From: Clostridium niameyense
Lineage (GTDB): Bacteria > Bacillota > Clostridia > Clostridiales > Clostridiaceae
Length of the DNA: 64,000 bases
Assembly: GCF_001243045.1 (NCBI RefSeq)
Contig: NZ_LN849007.1
Location: 462,989 to 526,988, forward strand
Reading direction: 5' to 3'
This document shows positions 35,332 through 45,254 of this stretch, piece by piece; positions within the stretch are counted from its first letter, which is position 1, and each line of letters begins with the position of its first letter. The position numbers and the translations under genes were made by a program. A model generated the notes under the pieces. The model did no database searches. It was not told where the DNA came from and worked only from the letters and a program-made list of their open reading frames with translations.

Positions 35332-37962
35332 ATGGATAAGGAAAGATTATTAATATTGGACTCTAATAGTCTGCTTAATAGGGCATTTTATGCATTGCCA
35401 GATTTTATGACAGCAGAGGGCATACATACTAATGCAGTATATGGTTTTATGACTATGTTATTAAAAATGAAAGAGGAAATTAAGCCAAATTACATAGTAG
35501 CAACTTTTGATAGAAAAGCACCTACTTTTAGACATAATGCTTATAAAGATTATAAGGCTGGGAGAAAAAAGATGCCAGATGAATTGGCAGAGCAGTTTCC
35601 AATAGTTAAAGAATTGTTAACTTATTTAGCTATAAATATATTTGAGATAGATGGATTTGAGGCAGATGATTTAATAGGAACTTTATCTGTATTTGCAGAA
35701 AGTAAAGGCATAGAAGTATATGTAGTTACAGGAGATAAGGATGCACTTCAATTGGCTACAGATAATGTTCATGTAGTTATAACTAAAAAAGGTATTACGG
35801 AAAAAGAGATATATGATAAAAATAGAATGATAGAAGAGTTTGGTGTAACTCCTAAAGAATTTATAGATGTAAAAGGTCTTATGGGAGATAGCTCTGATAA
35901 TATTCCAGGAGTGCCAGGTATAGGTGAAAAGACAGCTTTTAAACTTATAAAAGAGTATAAAAGTATAGAAAATGTACTTGAAAATATAGAAAGTTTAAGA
36001 GGTAAAAAGTTAAAAGAAAATTTAATAGAGTATAGAGAACAGGCTATATTTAGTAAAAAATTAGCTACTATTATGTGTAATGTACCTATAGATATAAATT
36101 TAGAAGATATAAAATCCAAAGAAGAATATGATGTAGATAAAATTCGAGAAATGTTTGTAAAACTACAATTTAAATCCTTAATGGATAAAATTCCATATGG
36201 AAATAAAAATATAAAAGAAGAAGAAAATATAGAATTTAAGAATATAAATTCTATAGAAGACTTTTATTTATTACAAAATAAGATACAAGAAAATTATAAC
36301 GAAAATGATTTGTTTATCTATTTTGAACTTATAAATGAAGAAGTGTTTTCTAAATCTAATATTAAGAATATTTATTTAAATTTTAATAAAGATATTTTTA
36401 AATTAGAGTATTTAAATTTATTAGAGGAAGATGAGAAAACTACCATAAACATTTCCAAAGAAATATTTGAAAATAAGAATATAAGAAAAATTGTTTATGA
36501 TGCTAAAGGTGCTTATACAGTACTTAGAAAAATGAAAATAGATTTAAAAAAGGTAGATTTTCATATTAATTTAGCAGCTTATTTAATAGACCCTCTAAGA
36601 AAAGAATATAATATTTATAGTTTATGCGGGGAATATTTAGGTAAAAGTATAGATATAGAAGATGACTTAATAAAAATAAAAGAAATAGCATTATTACCTG
36701 ATTTATATAAGATATTACAAAATAAAATAAAAGAGTTTAATATGGAAGAATTATTATATAATATAGAGCAACCATTAACTAAAGTGTTGTCTTCTATGGA
36801 AGCTGTAGGTTTTAAGGTGGATAAAAACATTCTTTTAGATTTAGAAATAAAATTTAAAAATGAAATAGAAAATACCCAAAAGGAAATATTTAATATGTCT
36901 GAAGAAGAATTTAATATTAATTCTCCTAAACAACTTGGAAAAATACTATTTGAAAAGTTGGATTTACCAGTAATAAAAAAAACAAAGACAGGATATTCAA
37001 CTAATGCAGAAGTTTTAGATAAATTAAGAGATAAACATGAGATTATAGATAAAATAACATACTATAGACAGTTAACTAAAATTTATTCAACTTATATAGA
37101 AGGACTCAAAAATGCTATAGATGTAGATGATAAGATACATTCTAATTTTAATCAAACTGTAACAGCTACTGGAAGGCTTTCAAGTACGGAGCCTAATCTT
37201 CAGAATATACCAATTAAATATGAATTAGGAAGAGAAATAAGAAAAGTATTCATACCTAATAATGAACAGTCAGTTATATTGTCCGCAGATTATTCACAGA
37301 TAGAGTTAAGGGTTTTAGCTCATATAGCTGACGATGAAAACTTAATAAGTGCATTTAAAGAACATGATGATATTCATACTAAAACTGCTTCTGAAGTATT
37401 TAAAGTTCCACTAGATAAAGTGACTCCACTTATGAGAAGTAATGCTAAAGCAGTTAACTTTGGAATAGTATATGGTATAGGTGATTTTAGTTTAGCTAAA
37501 GATTTAAACATATCAAGAAAAGAAGCTAAACAATATATAGAAGCTTATTTTGAAAGGTATCCTAATGTTAAAAATTATATTGAAAATATAATACAAAAGG
37601 CAGAAAATATAGGATGCGTAGAAACTATTTTTAATAGAAGAAGATATATAAGTGAACTAAAATCTAAAAATAAAATAGTAAAATCAGCAGGAGAAAGGCT
37701 TGCCATGAACACACCTATACAAGGTAGTGCAGCGGATATAATAAAATTAGCTATGATAAATGTGGATGAGAGACTTAAAAAAGAAAAACTTAAAACAACT
37801 ATAATACTTCAAGTCCATGATGAATTAATATTAAATGTATATAAAGATGAATTACAGCAGGTAGAAAAGTTAGTAAAAGAGGAAATGGAAGAAGTGTTGG
37901 ATTTAAAGGTACCACTTGAGGTAGATATACATGTGGGAAACAATTGGTATCAGGTTAAATAA
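35332..37962 (+). CDS. polA: DNA polymerase I
   Basis: An 876-residue family A polymerase for repair and Okazaki-fragment processing. The N-terminal 5'-nuclease domain has 'FDRKAPTFRHNAYKDYKAGRK', 'FEADDLIGTL' and 'GDKDALQL' (about residues 1-290). The middle 3'-5' exonuclease region is degenerate: where DxE is expected it reads YFEL, so proofreading is probably absent. The polymerase domain has motif A DYSQIELRVLAHI, motif B RSNAKAVNFGIVYG and motif C QVHDELI. Start ATG 35332 follows GGAGG. Confidence 0.98.
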   Translation: MDKERLLILDSNSLLNRAFYALPDFMTAEGIHTNAVYGFMTMLLKMKEEIKPNYIVATFDRKAPTFRHNAYKDYKAGRKKMPDELAEQFPIVKELLTYLAINIFEIDGFEADDLIGTLSVFAESKGIEVYVVTGDKDALQLATDNVHVVITKKGITEKEIYDKNRMIEEFGVTPKEFIDVKGLMGDSSDNIPGVPGIGEKTAFKLIKEYKSIENVLENIESLRGKKLKENLIEYREQAIFSKKLATIMCNVPIDINLEDIKSKEEYDVDKIREMFVKLQFKSLMDKIPYGNKNIKEEENIEFKNINSIEDFYLLQNKIQENYNENDLFIYFELINEEVFSKSNIKNIYLNFNKDIFKLEYLNLLEEDEKTTINISKEIFENKNIRKIVYDAKGAYTVLRKMKIDLKKVDFHINLAAYLIDPLRKEYNIYSLCGEYLGKSIDIEDDLIKIKEIALLPDLYKILQNKIKEFNMEELLYNIEQPLTKVLSSMEAVGFKVDKNILLDLEIKFKNEIENTQKEIFNMSEEEFNINSPKQLGKILFEKLDLPVIKKTKTGYSTNAEVLDKLRDKHEIIDKITYYRQLTKIYSTYIEGLKNAIDVDDKIHSNFNQTVTATGRLSSTEPNLQNIPIKYELGREIRKVFIPNNEQSVILSADYSQIELRVLAHIADDENLISAFKEHDDIHTKTASEVFKVPLDKVTPLMRSNAKAVNFGIVYGIGDFSLAKDLNISRKEAKQYIEAYFERYPNVKNYIENIIQKAENIGCVETIFNRRRYISELKSKNKIVKSAGERLAMNTPIQGSAADIIKLAMINVDERLKKEKLKTTIILQVHDELILNVYKDELQQVEKLVKEEMEEVLDLKVPLEVDIHVGNNWYQVK

Positions 37963-37972
37963 GGAGAAGATT

Positions 37973-38608
37973 ATGATGGAAAAGGGCATTTTAAAAATAG
38001 GACTCACAGGTGGTATAGGTAGTGGTAAAAGTACTGTATCTGCTATGATAAAAAATAAGGGGATTCCTGTTGTAGATGCAGATTTGGTAGCTAGGGAGGT
38101 ATTATATATTTATCCAGAAATTTTACAGCAAGTTAGAGAAATTTTTGGAGAAAAATTTATAAATGAACAAGGTGAACTTAAAAGAAGGGAGTTTGGTAAT
38201 TTTATTTTCAAATATAAAGATAAAAGAATTGCTTATGAAAAGATAATAATGCCTTTTATAATAAAAGAAAGTTTTAATAAGGTACATTGTATTGAGCGGC
38301 AGGGAAAGAAAATATGTGTTTTAGATGCCCCTACTTTAATTGAGCAGGGTCTATATAAAGATATGGACTTTAATATATTGGTGTGGGTAGATAAGAACAC
38401 CCAAATAAGTAGAGTTATGCAAAGGGATAATTTAAATAAACAACAGGTAGTAAATAGAATGGTCTCACAAATACCAATGGAACAGAAAAGTAAATTAGTA
38501 GATTTTATTATAGATAATTCTAAGGATTTAAATAATACTAAGTTACAAATAGATGAAATTTTAGAACTTATAAAATCTAAATTGGAAAAGAGGGGGGGAG
38601 TGCTCTAA
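37973..38608 (+). CDS. coaE: Dephospho-CoA kinase
   Basis: About 211 residues. Catalyses the last step of coenzyme A synthesis, ATP-dependent phosphorylation of dephospho-CoA. The P-loop GLTGGIGSGKST is near residues 9-20. 'VVDADLVAREVL' and 'VLDAPTLIEQGLYKDMD' are family motifs, the latter replacing the more usual 'PLLFE'. The frame is open to 37931 within polA. ATG 37973 (or 37976) after AAGGAGA gives the normal N-terminus. It lies 10 bases after the polA stop. Confidence 0.95.
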   Translation: MMEKGILKIGLTGGIGSGKSTVSAMIKNKGIPVVDADLVAREVLYIYPEILQQVREIFGEKFINEQGELKRREFGNFIFKYKDKRIAYEKIIMPFIIKESFNKVHCIERQGKKICVLDAPTLIEQGLYKDMDFNILVWVDKNTQISRVMQRDNLNKQQVVNRMVSQIPMEQKSKLVDFIIDNSKDLNNTKLQIDEILELIKSKLEKRGGVL

Positions 38609-38626
38609 TATTAGGGCAAAATTAAA

Positions 38627-39172
38627 GTGAAATTTTTTAGAAGACTTATAATATTAGTACTTACCTTAATCGTAATATTTAATATAACTACTATAGCTAA
38701 AAGTATTTTCCCAGTTAAACATAAAAATTATATAGTTAAATATTCAAAGGAATATAATTTAGATCCTTATTTAGTAATGGCTATAATAAAAACAGAAAGT
38801 AATTTTAAAGAAGATGCAAAATCTAATAAAAATGCACAGGGGCTTATGCAACTAACTCCAGATACGGCTGAGTGGATAGGAAATAAAATGAATATGGACT
38901 ATTTTACTTTGGATGAATTAAAAAATCCAGAAATTAATATAAAGATGGGATGCTGGTACTTAAATAATTTAAGGCAAGAGTTTAATGGTAATATGGACTT
39001 AGTATTGGCAGCATATAATGGTGGAAGAGGAAATGTTAAAAAATGGCTTAAACAAAAAGAGCACTCAAAAGACGGAGAAAATTTACACTATATACCTTTT
39101 AAAGAAACAGATAAGTATGTAAAAAAAGTAAAGGTAAGATACAATATATATAAATTTTTGTATAAGAGATAG
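38627..39172 (+). CDS. Lytic transglycosylase (SLT family)
   Basis: A 181-residue secreted or membrane-anchored muramidase-like enzyme. The N-terminal hydrophobic segment (about residues 6-27) is a signal anchor. The SLT domain has catalytic Glu57 in 'MAIIKTESNFKEDAKS', then 'GLMQLTPDTAEWIG', 'NIKMGCWYLNNL' and 'LAAYNGGRGNVKKWL'. GTG 38627 start with a weak binding site, 18 bases after coaE, so it is probably expressed from the polA-coaE transcript. Confidence 0.93.
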   Translation: MKFFRRLIILVLTLIVIFNITTIAKSIFPVKHKNYIVKYSKEYNLDPYLVMAIIKTESNFKEDAKSNKNAQGLMQLTPDTAEWIGNKMNMDYFTLDELKNPEINIKMGCWYLNNLRQEFNGNMDLVLAAYNGGRGNVKKWLKQKEHSKDGENLHYIPFKETDKYVKKVKVRYNIYKFLYKR

Positions 39173-39183
39173 TGTATAATTTA

Positions 39184-39210
39184 TTGACAACTATAAAAAA
39201 ATATTATAAC
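39184..39210 (+). promoter_or_regulatory. Probable promoter of tRNA-Leu(GAG)
   Basis: TTGACA at 39184-39189 and TATAAC at 39205-39210 with a short 15-base spacer, 24 bases before the tRNA 5' end. The spacing is sub-optimal. Confidence 0.5.
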
Positions 39211-39233
39211 ATATCTATAAATCATTATAAAAA

Positions 39234-39320
39234 GCAGGCGTGCTGGAATAGGCAGACAGGCATGTTTGAGGGGCATGTGTTTATATAGACGTGTGGGTTC
39301 AAGTCCCATCGCCTGCACCA
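39234..39320 (+). tRNA. tRNA-Leu (anticodon GAG)
   Basis: An 87-base class II tRNA with encoded CCA. The acceptor stem GCAGGCG/CGCCUGC is fully paired. The anticodon stem is CAUGU/GCAUG with loop UUGAGGG, anticodon GAG, reading CUC/CUU. It has a long variable arm and T arm GUGGGTTCAAGTCCCAT. It precedes a second 6S-like RNA gene. Confidence 0.95.
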
Positions 39321-39400
39321 TAAATTGCTATTGAAAAAGTAACTATAATTTGATATATTATAACTCTGGTTTAAAAGTTTTACGTTTAAATAAAAAACTA

Positions 39401-39429
39401 TTGAAAAATTTATTATAAACATTTATAAT
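39401..39429 (+). promoter_or_regulatory. Promoter of the second 6S-like RNA
   Basis: TTGAAA (39401-39406), exactly 17-base spacer, TATAAT (39424-39429). A near-consensus sigma-A promoter with no protein gene behind it, expected to start transcription near 39436. Confidence 0.8.
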
Positions 39430-39435
39430 AAAGAA

Positions 39436-39680
39436 GAAGAGATACAAAAGTTAATAATTTCTGGAATATACGCTAGGCTCTATATTTTGAACCTACATCA
39501 TAATTACGGGAGTTCAATATTTAGATATGAATTTGACCTATAAGAACCAAAACATTGGCAAGGACAAGAAGTATCTGTGAGGACACCCACCTATCAGAAG
39601 ATAGGGTGTCAAAATTGGGGCTACGGTATTTTGGATTATAATAATGAATGCAAAAAGAGGTTTTAAGAGCCTCTTTTTTT
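39436..39680 (+). ncRNA. Second 6S-like RNA (with own promoter and terminator)
   Basis: No coding frame is plausible between 39321 and 39796. The segment has a strong promoter, a structured middle and a terminator. The conserved 6S block is clear: 'GGACACCCACCT', then 'GGGTGTCAAAA' and 'GGCTACGG', parallel to 'GATACCCACCT', 'GGGTTCAAAA' and 'AGCGGC' in the copy after aspS. GACACC pairs with GGTGTC and CTATC with GATAG. A closing stem ATAC/TAG (near 39468) with CTA/GTAT (near 39628) is possible. Likely a 6S-2 type RNA polymerase regulator. Confidence 0.7.
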
Positions 39681-39681
39681 G
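39652..39681 (+). terminator. Terminator of the second 6S-like RNA
   Basis: AAAAAGAGG (39652-39660) pairs with CCTCTTTTT (39670-39678), ending in a T-run. Confidence 0.85.
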
Positions 39682-39795
39682 TCGAACTTATTTAAAATTA
39701 GTCTATAATAATAAATATGTAAAATTTTTATATAAAAAATTTATTATATGTTATAATTGAATTGTAGAAACTAAAAGGTATTAGGAGGAAAATTT

Positions 39796-40233
39796 ATGGC
39801 TAATAAATATTTAATTATAGATGCAAGTATACTCCCAGATGTTTTTGAAAAGGTTGTGAAGGTTAAAGAATTATTAGCTACTGGTAAGGTTAAAGATATA
39901 TCAGAGGGAGTTAAAAAGTCGGGAATTAGTAGAAGTACATATTATAAATATAAGGATTTTGTGTTTTCTGTAGCGGAGGGTGTAAAAAGTCAAAAGGCTA
40001 CTATAGGATTATTATTAGGACATGAAAGAGGAACATTATCAAATATATTAGATAGAATAGCAGAAAGTAAGGGGAATATTCTTACTATAAATCAAGATAT
40101 ACCCATAAACAATGCAGCTAATGTAACCATAACTTTTGATATATCTGAAATGAATATAGGACTAAAAGATTTCTTAGAAGAAATAGAAAGTATAAAAAAT
40201 GTTGTAAGAGTTAATTTAATTGCTATGGAATAG
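39796..40233 (+). CDS. UPF0735 ACT-domain protein (PheB-like)
   Basis: A 145-residue protein. The N-terminal 70 residues contain a helix-turn-helix-like part ('LPDVFEKVVKVKELLATGK', 'KSGISRSTYYKYKDFVF'), and the C-terminal half is an ACT domain ('IATIGLLLGHERGTLSNILDRIAESKGNILT' region). This is the UPF0735 family, whose Bacillus member is called PheB because of its place by pheA. ACT domains bind amino acids, so a regulatory role in amino-acid metabolism is plausible. No aromatic-pathway gene is adjacent. ATG 39796 follows AGGAGG. Confidence 0.9.
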   Translation: MANKYLIIDASILPDVFEKVVKVKELLATGKVKDISEGVKKSGISRSTYYKYKDFVFSVAEGVKSQKATIGLLLGHERGTLSNILDRIAESKGNILTINQDIPINNAANVTITFDISEMNIGLKDFLEEIESIKNVVRVNLIAME

Positions 40234-40246
40234 TAAATAATTATTT

Positions 40247-40308
40247 AAAATTGCTACACTAGCTTAGATATAATGATGTATATATCTAAATTAGTGTAGC
40301 AATTTTAA
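40247..40308 (+). terminator. Terminator after the ACT-domain gene
   Basis: AAAATTGCTACACTA (40247-40261) pairs exactly with TAGTGTAGCAATTTT (40292-40306). An inner TTAGATATA/TATATCTAA stem extends it. Confidence 0.85.
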
Positions 40309-40380
40309 TTATAATATAAAAAATGAAAGGAATTTTAAGAGTTTTGTAGAATAAATTATTAAAAGTAAGGGGTGAATTAA

Positions 40381-40887
40381 TTGTTAGATGTAAAGATTAA
40401 AAGTGATAATATAGAAATATTAAATGTAGAAGGAAAAGATATTTCTATGTTATTTCACTATATGAAATCAAATAAATTCAATGGAAATTTAAATTGTCAT
40501 CCCGTAAGTAATGAAGATGAATTAAGAGAAACATTTATTGAATGCTATTTAAGCGAATGTGAATTTTTCATTAAGGTAATGTATAAAGATAAATTAAAGG
40601 GTATATTAAAAGGAAGAGCAGAATTTAAAAATCCCAATGAAATATGGCTATTATACTTTTTGAGATTTGAAAATGAAAATATAAATTTTAATTGGGAGGA
40701 AATAATAACAAAATTAGAAAAATACTTTTTTATGCAATATGGAATAGATAAATTTTATGTTATTATAAACAGGTTTAATTTGGATATGATTAAAATGTTT
40801 AAAAATAATGGATTTGTGCCTATAAGAATATATAAAAAAGTAAAAAATGGAAACTTAGATAATGATAATATTGTGTTTTTCAAATAA
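40381..40887 (+). CDS. GNAT-like acetyltransferase-fold protein
   Basis: A 168-residue protein whose secondary-structure pattern resembles GNAT acetyltransferases: an N-terminal helix pair, central strands ('FFIKVMYKDKLKGILKGRAEF', 'EIWLLYFLRFE'), a helix ('EEIITKLEKYFFMQYG'), and a final 'NRFNLDMIKMFKNNGFVPIRIYKK', the usual GNAT ending. The acetyl-CoA motif (Q/RxxGxG/A) is not clear, so activity is uncertain. TTG start after AAGGGG. Monocistronic between two terminators. Confidence 0.6.
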   Translation: MLDVKIKSDNIEILNVEGKDISMLFHYMKSNKFNGNLNCHPVSNEDELRETFIECYLSECEFFIKVMYKDKLKGILKGRAEFKNPNEIWLLYFLRFENENINFNWEEIITKLEKYFFMQYGIDKFYVIINRFNLDMIKMFKNNGFVPIRIYKKVKNGNLDNDNIVFFK

Positions 40888-40888
40888 T

Positions 40889-40919
40889 ATAAAAGCAAGT
40901 AAAGATTACTTGCTTTTAT
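40889..40919. terminator. Bidirectional terminator (GNAT-like / SPOR genes)
   Basis: TAAAAGCAAGTAA pairs exactly with TTACTTGCTTTTA around AGA. It serves the convergent genes on both sides. Confidence 0.85.
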
Positions 40920-40931
40920 ATACATGAATTT

Positions 40932-41627
40932 TTATTTGTTGGCTAAGTTTTTTAAGATATTATATATAAATATATAATTTGTACTAGCTTCTTGTTTTGT
41001 TATTTCTTTTGGAAGTTTGTTTATATTAGATTTTAATTTATTTAAGGTTTCTATATTATCACTTTTATTATCTACTTTTTTTAGTGAATTGCACCATTTT
41101 TTTAGATTATCAGTTTTTATGGATTTAATATCTTTATCAGATAATTTATTTAATATTTGTAGATAACCATTTATTATTTCACATATTTCAAAATCACAAG
41201 AATCTTTTTTTGTTAATGTAAAAGTAATTTTAGAATTCTCTACTTTGCTATCAGATAAAGTTTTTATTATTTTATTTGCTTCATTCTCAGTATAAATTCC
41301 TAATACTACTCTTTGTTTGTCTTTATCTGCTACAGAGAAAGGATTGCCATAATTTTTTATAGTATTTATAGATTTTTCTGCATTGTTTTTGTCTTTAAAC
41401 ATTCCAGTTTGAATTGCTATAAATTTGCAATTATTATTGTTCTTGGAATTATTATAAATAGCATTTTGTTTTTTAGAAGATTTTATAGGGGTTTTTGTAC
41501 TACTGCCAAAAAAGTTAAATAAGATGGTGCCCAGTATAAAAGCTAAAAACAAAATCAATAATACTATTAAAAAAAATACGAAATTAAATCTGTTTTTTTT
41601 CTTGAAGTCATATCGAGTGTATCTCAT
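40932..41627 (-). CDS. SPOR-domain membrane protein
   Basis: A 231-residue protein with a basic cytoplasmic start (MRYTRYDFKKKNR), one membrane helix (about residues 16-40), and a SPOR-like domain 'FIAIQTGMFKDKNNAEKSINTIKNYG' to 'KITFTLTK' (about 68-140). SPOR domains bind denuded glycan strands at division septa. The C-terminal 85 residues are helical and unassigned. It lies next to the maf-radC-mreBCD cluster on the opposite strand, as in other clostridia, which suggests a role in division or sporulation septa. Confidence 0.82.
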   Translation of the reverse strand: MRYTRYDFKKKNRFNFVFFLIVLLILFLAFILGTILFNFFGSSTKTPIKSSKKQNAIYNNSKNNNNCKFIAIQTGMFKDKNNAEKSINTIKNYGNPFSVADKDKQRVVLGIYTENEANKIIKTLSDSKVENSKITFTLTKKDSCDFEICEIINGYLQILNKLSDKDIKSIKTDNLKKWCNSLKKVDNKSDNIETLNKLKSNINKLPKEITKQEASTNYIFIYNILKNLANK

Positions 41628-41788
41628 TTTTTCTTCACCTCATTTTGTTTTGTTATTAAATATTTCTCTTTATAAGTGTATATTCACAAAACTTTAAAAA
41701 TATTACAGGTAAAAAATTATAGAGATACTTGTTTAACTTTTTATTAAATGATAAACTATATTAGATATAATTTTAAGGTGGGGTTATT

Positions 41789-42046
41789 ATGAAAAGTCCA
41801 GAAAAAAATAAAAATTTATTTGGGGTTTTTATACTTTTAGGTTCTATATTGGGAACTATTTCGGGTGAAATAATAGGGAATAGCTTTGCTTCCTTAGCTT
41901 TTTTAAAAAATTCCTATAAAATAGGAACTTCCGCTCCACTAGTATTAAATCTGAAAATTTTAAATTTAACCTTGGGAATAAATTTTGATATAAATATTAT
42001 GACTATAATAGGAGTAATATTGTCAATAATACTATATAGGAAGTAA
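41789..42046 (+). CDS. DUF4321 membrane protein
   Basis: An 85-residue protein with an N-terminal glycine-rich membrane helix ('FGVFILLGSILGTISGEIIG', residues 11-30) and a C-terminal helix ('TIIGVILSIILYRK'). It matches the DUF4321 family, found directly upstream of maf in many clostridia. Function unknown; the shared position suggests a link to cell-shape genes. ATG 41789 follows AAGGTGGGG. Confidence 0.85.
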   Translation: MKSPEKNKNLFGVFILLGSILGTISGEIIGNSFASLAFLKNSYKIGTSAPLVLNLKILNLTLGINFDINIMTIIGVILSIILYRK

Positions 42047-42065
42047 AATTAAGGAAGTGTAGCAA

Positions 42066-42650
42066 TTGAAACAGATTATATTAGCTTCTGCATCAAAGAG
42101 AAGACAGGAACTTTTAAAATTAATAAGTAATAATTTTCATACAATAGTGAGTAATTTTGATGAAAGTAGTATAATATTTAGTGGTGATGTAACTTCTTAT
42201 GTTACTGAGTTGGCAGAGGGAAAAGCTTTGAATGTATTGGAAAATTTACAAGATAAAAAAGATAAAGTTATTATAGGATGTGATACCTTAGTGTATTATA
42301 ATGATACTATATTAGGTAAACCTAGAGATGAAGAAGAAGCTTATTATATGCTCAAAAGACTGAGTGGGTCTGTACATGAAGTTTATTCTGGACTTGCAAT
42401 TATAGATTCTGATTCTAAGACTATAAAAAAGGATTATGTTTGTACAAAAGTTAAGTTTGATACTTTGAAAGATGAGGAAATATATAAATATGTAAAAACT
42501 GGTGATCCTATGGATAAAGCTGGTGCCTATGGAATTCAAGGCAAAGCATCGATTTTTGTTGAAAATATATCTGGTTGTTATTATAATGTTGTAGGGTTAC
42601 CTTTAAATAAACTATATAAAATGTTACAGGAGGTGGGGGTAAATCTTTAA
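42066..42650 (+). CDS. maf: Maf family nucleotide pyrophosphatase
   Basis: A 194-residue house-cleaning pyrophosphatase, which hydrolyses dTTP/UTP and modified nucleotides. The family start is '[15 protein letters not shown]', followed by 'NFDESS', '[34 protein letters not shown]', 'HEVYSGLAI' and '[12 protein letters not shown]'. TTG start after GGAAGTG. In Bacillus, maf-radC-mreBCD-minCD is also an operon, and Maf overproduction blocks septation there. Confidence 0.95.
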   Translation: MKQIILASASKRRQELLKLISNNFHTIVSNFDESSIIFSGDVTSYVTELAEGKALNVLENLQDKKDKVIIGCDTLVYYNDTILGKPRDEEEAYYMLKRLSGSVHEVYSGLAIIDSDSKTIKKDYVCTKVKFDTLKDEEIYKYVKTGDPMDKAGAYGIQGKASIFVENISGCYYNVVGLPLNKLYKMLQEVGVNL

Positions 42651-42666
42651 AAGGAGAATGTAATAT

Positions 42667-43353
42667 ATGAATAGTATATTCAAAATAAAGGATTTACCTA
42701 AAGGTGAAAGACCACAGGAAAGGCTTATAAAATATGGGGCAGAAGTTTTGTCTAATGCAGAACTTTTAGCTATTATACTAAGGACAGGAACAAAAAACCA
42801 AAACATAATAGTTTTAACAAATAATTTGTTAAAACTAAGTGGAGGTTTAAATGGACTTTTAAGTCAGACACTACAAGATTTAATGGATATTAAGGGTATA
42901 GGAATCACTAAAGCATCTCAAATACTTGCTTTATCAGAGCTATCTAAAAGGTTTAAAGCTTATAAATCTGGTAATGAATATAAAATAACTAAACCTAAAG
43001 ATGCAGTAAACTTAGTTATGGAGGATATGAGATATTTAAAACAAGAAAAATTGAGAGTCATAATGTTAAATACTAAAAATGTGGTTATATTTATAAAAGA
43101 TGTGTTTTTAGGAACTCTGAATTATTCTATAGTACATCCTAGGGAAATATTTTGTGAAGCTATAAAGAAAAATAGTGCTTCCATAATAATATGTCATAAT
43201 CATCCTTCAGGACATGTTACACCTAGTAGAGAAGATATAAACATAACCCTTAGATTAAAAGAATGTAGTAAATTAATAGGAATAGACTTATTAGATCATA
43301 TAATTATTGGTGATAATCAATATATTAGTTTAAAAGAAAAGGGTACTATATAA
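42667..43353 (+). CDS. radC: RadC family JAMM protein
   Basis: A 228-residue protein. An N-terminal UPF0758 helix-hairpin-helix part ('LPKGERPQERLIKYGAEVLSNAELLAI', 'LMDIKGIGITKASQI') precedes the JAMM/MPN domain with His177-x-His179-x7-Ser187-x2-Asp190 in 'ICHNHPSGHVTPSRED'. Named for DNA repair, but a repair role has not held up in other bacteria; the metalloprotease-like activity is unproven. ATG 42667, 16 bases after maf. Confidence 0.95.
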   Translation: MNSIFKIKDLPKGERPQERLIKYGAEVLSNAELLAIILRTGTKNQNIIVLTNNLLKLSGGLNGLLSQTLQDLMDIKGIGITKASQILALSELSKRFKAYKSGNEYKITKPKDAVNLVMEDMRYLKQEKLRVIMLNTKNVVIFIKDVFLGTLNYSIVHPREIFCEAIKKNSASIIICHNHPSGHVTPSREDINITLRLKECSKLIGIDLLDHIIIGDNQYISLKEKGTI

Positions 43354-43361
43354 GCTAATAG

Positions 43362-44387
<1,026 letters not shown>

Positions 44388-44395
44388 TAAGAGAG

Positions 44396-45244
44396 ATGAA
44401 GAAGTTTTTTAAAAATAAACTGGCAGTAACTATTATTGTGCTGTCAGTTACCTTTTTAATATTAATTACGCAGAGTGTGGGGAGAAGCAAGGTTTCTTTT
44501 GTGGAAAGTGGCATAGGTTCTGTTATAAATCCTGTTCAGGGTACATTATATAAAGTAAATAAAAAGATTAGAAATTTTGTAGGTTTTATATTGAATGTTC
44601 CAGATGTAAAAAAAGAAAATGAAGATTTAAAAAAGAGAAATAGTGAGCTTGAAAGTCAATTAATAGAGTATAAGGCTTTAAAAAGTGAAAATGAAAGATT
44701 AAGAAATATGGTTAACTTTAAGAACCAAAGATCTGAATATGACTATGTAGGTTGTGATATAATTGGAAAAAGTGGTGGAAACTACTTAGATGAGTTTACT
44801 ATAAATAAGGGATCTAAATCAGGAATAGCTAAAGGTATGATTGCTATAACTGATGAAGGATTAGTAGGACAAGTTACTTCAGTAGGATCTACTTGGTCTA
44901 CAGTTCAGTCCCTTTCTAATGAAAATTTAGCTGTTAGTGCTATAATTGATAGAACTAGGGAAAATAGCGGTGTAGTAAAAGGTTACAAAGATAGTACTAG
45001 TAAGTTATTGGCAAAACTATATTTTCTTCCTTTAGAATCAACAGTTAAAAAAGGTGATGTTATATTAACTTCAGGACTTGGAGGTTTCTATCCTAAAGGC
45101 ATAAGAATTGGTAAAGTAACAGGTGTAGAAGAAGATAAAGGTAAGGTAATGAAAAATGCTATAATAGAACCTTATGTAGATTTAAGAAAAATAGAAGAAG
45201 TATTTATAGTAATACCTAAAAATAAAATAGAAGTTAAATATTAA
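44396..45244 (+). CDS. mreC: Rod-shape protein MreC
   Basis: A 282-residue bitopic membrane protein that activates PBP2 and RodA. Basic start, membrane helix (about 8-26), coiled coil (about 68-105: 'ENEDLKKRNSELESQLIEYK'), then the beta-rich domain with 'DEFTINKGSKSGIAKGMIAI', 'GLVGQV' and 'ILTSGLGGFYPKGIRIGKV'. It lies 9 bases after mreB. Confidence 0.97.
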   Translation: MKKFFKNKLAVTIIVLSVTFLILITQSVGRSKVSFVESGIGSVINPVQGTLYKVNKKIRNFVGFILNVPDVKKENEDLKKRNSELESQLIEYKALKSENERLRNMVNFKNQRSEYDYVGCDIIGKSGGNYLDEFTINKGSKSGIAKGMIAITDEGLVGQVTSVGSTWSTVQSLSNENLAVSAIIDRTRENSGVVKGYKDSTSKLLAKLYFLPLESTVKKGDVILTSGLGGFYPKGIRIGKVTGVEEDKGKVMKNAIIEPYVDLRKIEEVFIVIPKNKIEVKY

Positions 45245-45254
45245 GGTGATGGAT

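Noticed and set aside
39225-39422. A 65-codon minus-strand frame over the tRNA-Leu and following spacer
   Set aside because: It is the complement of the tRNA gene and cannot be a real protein gene there.
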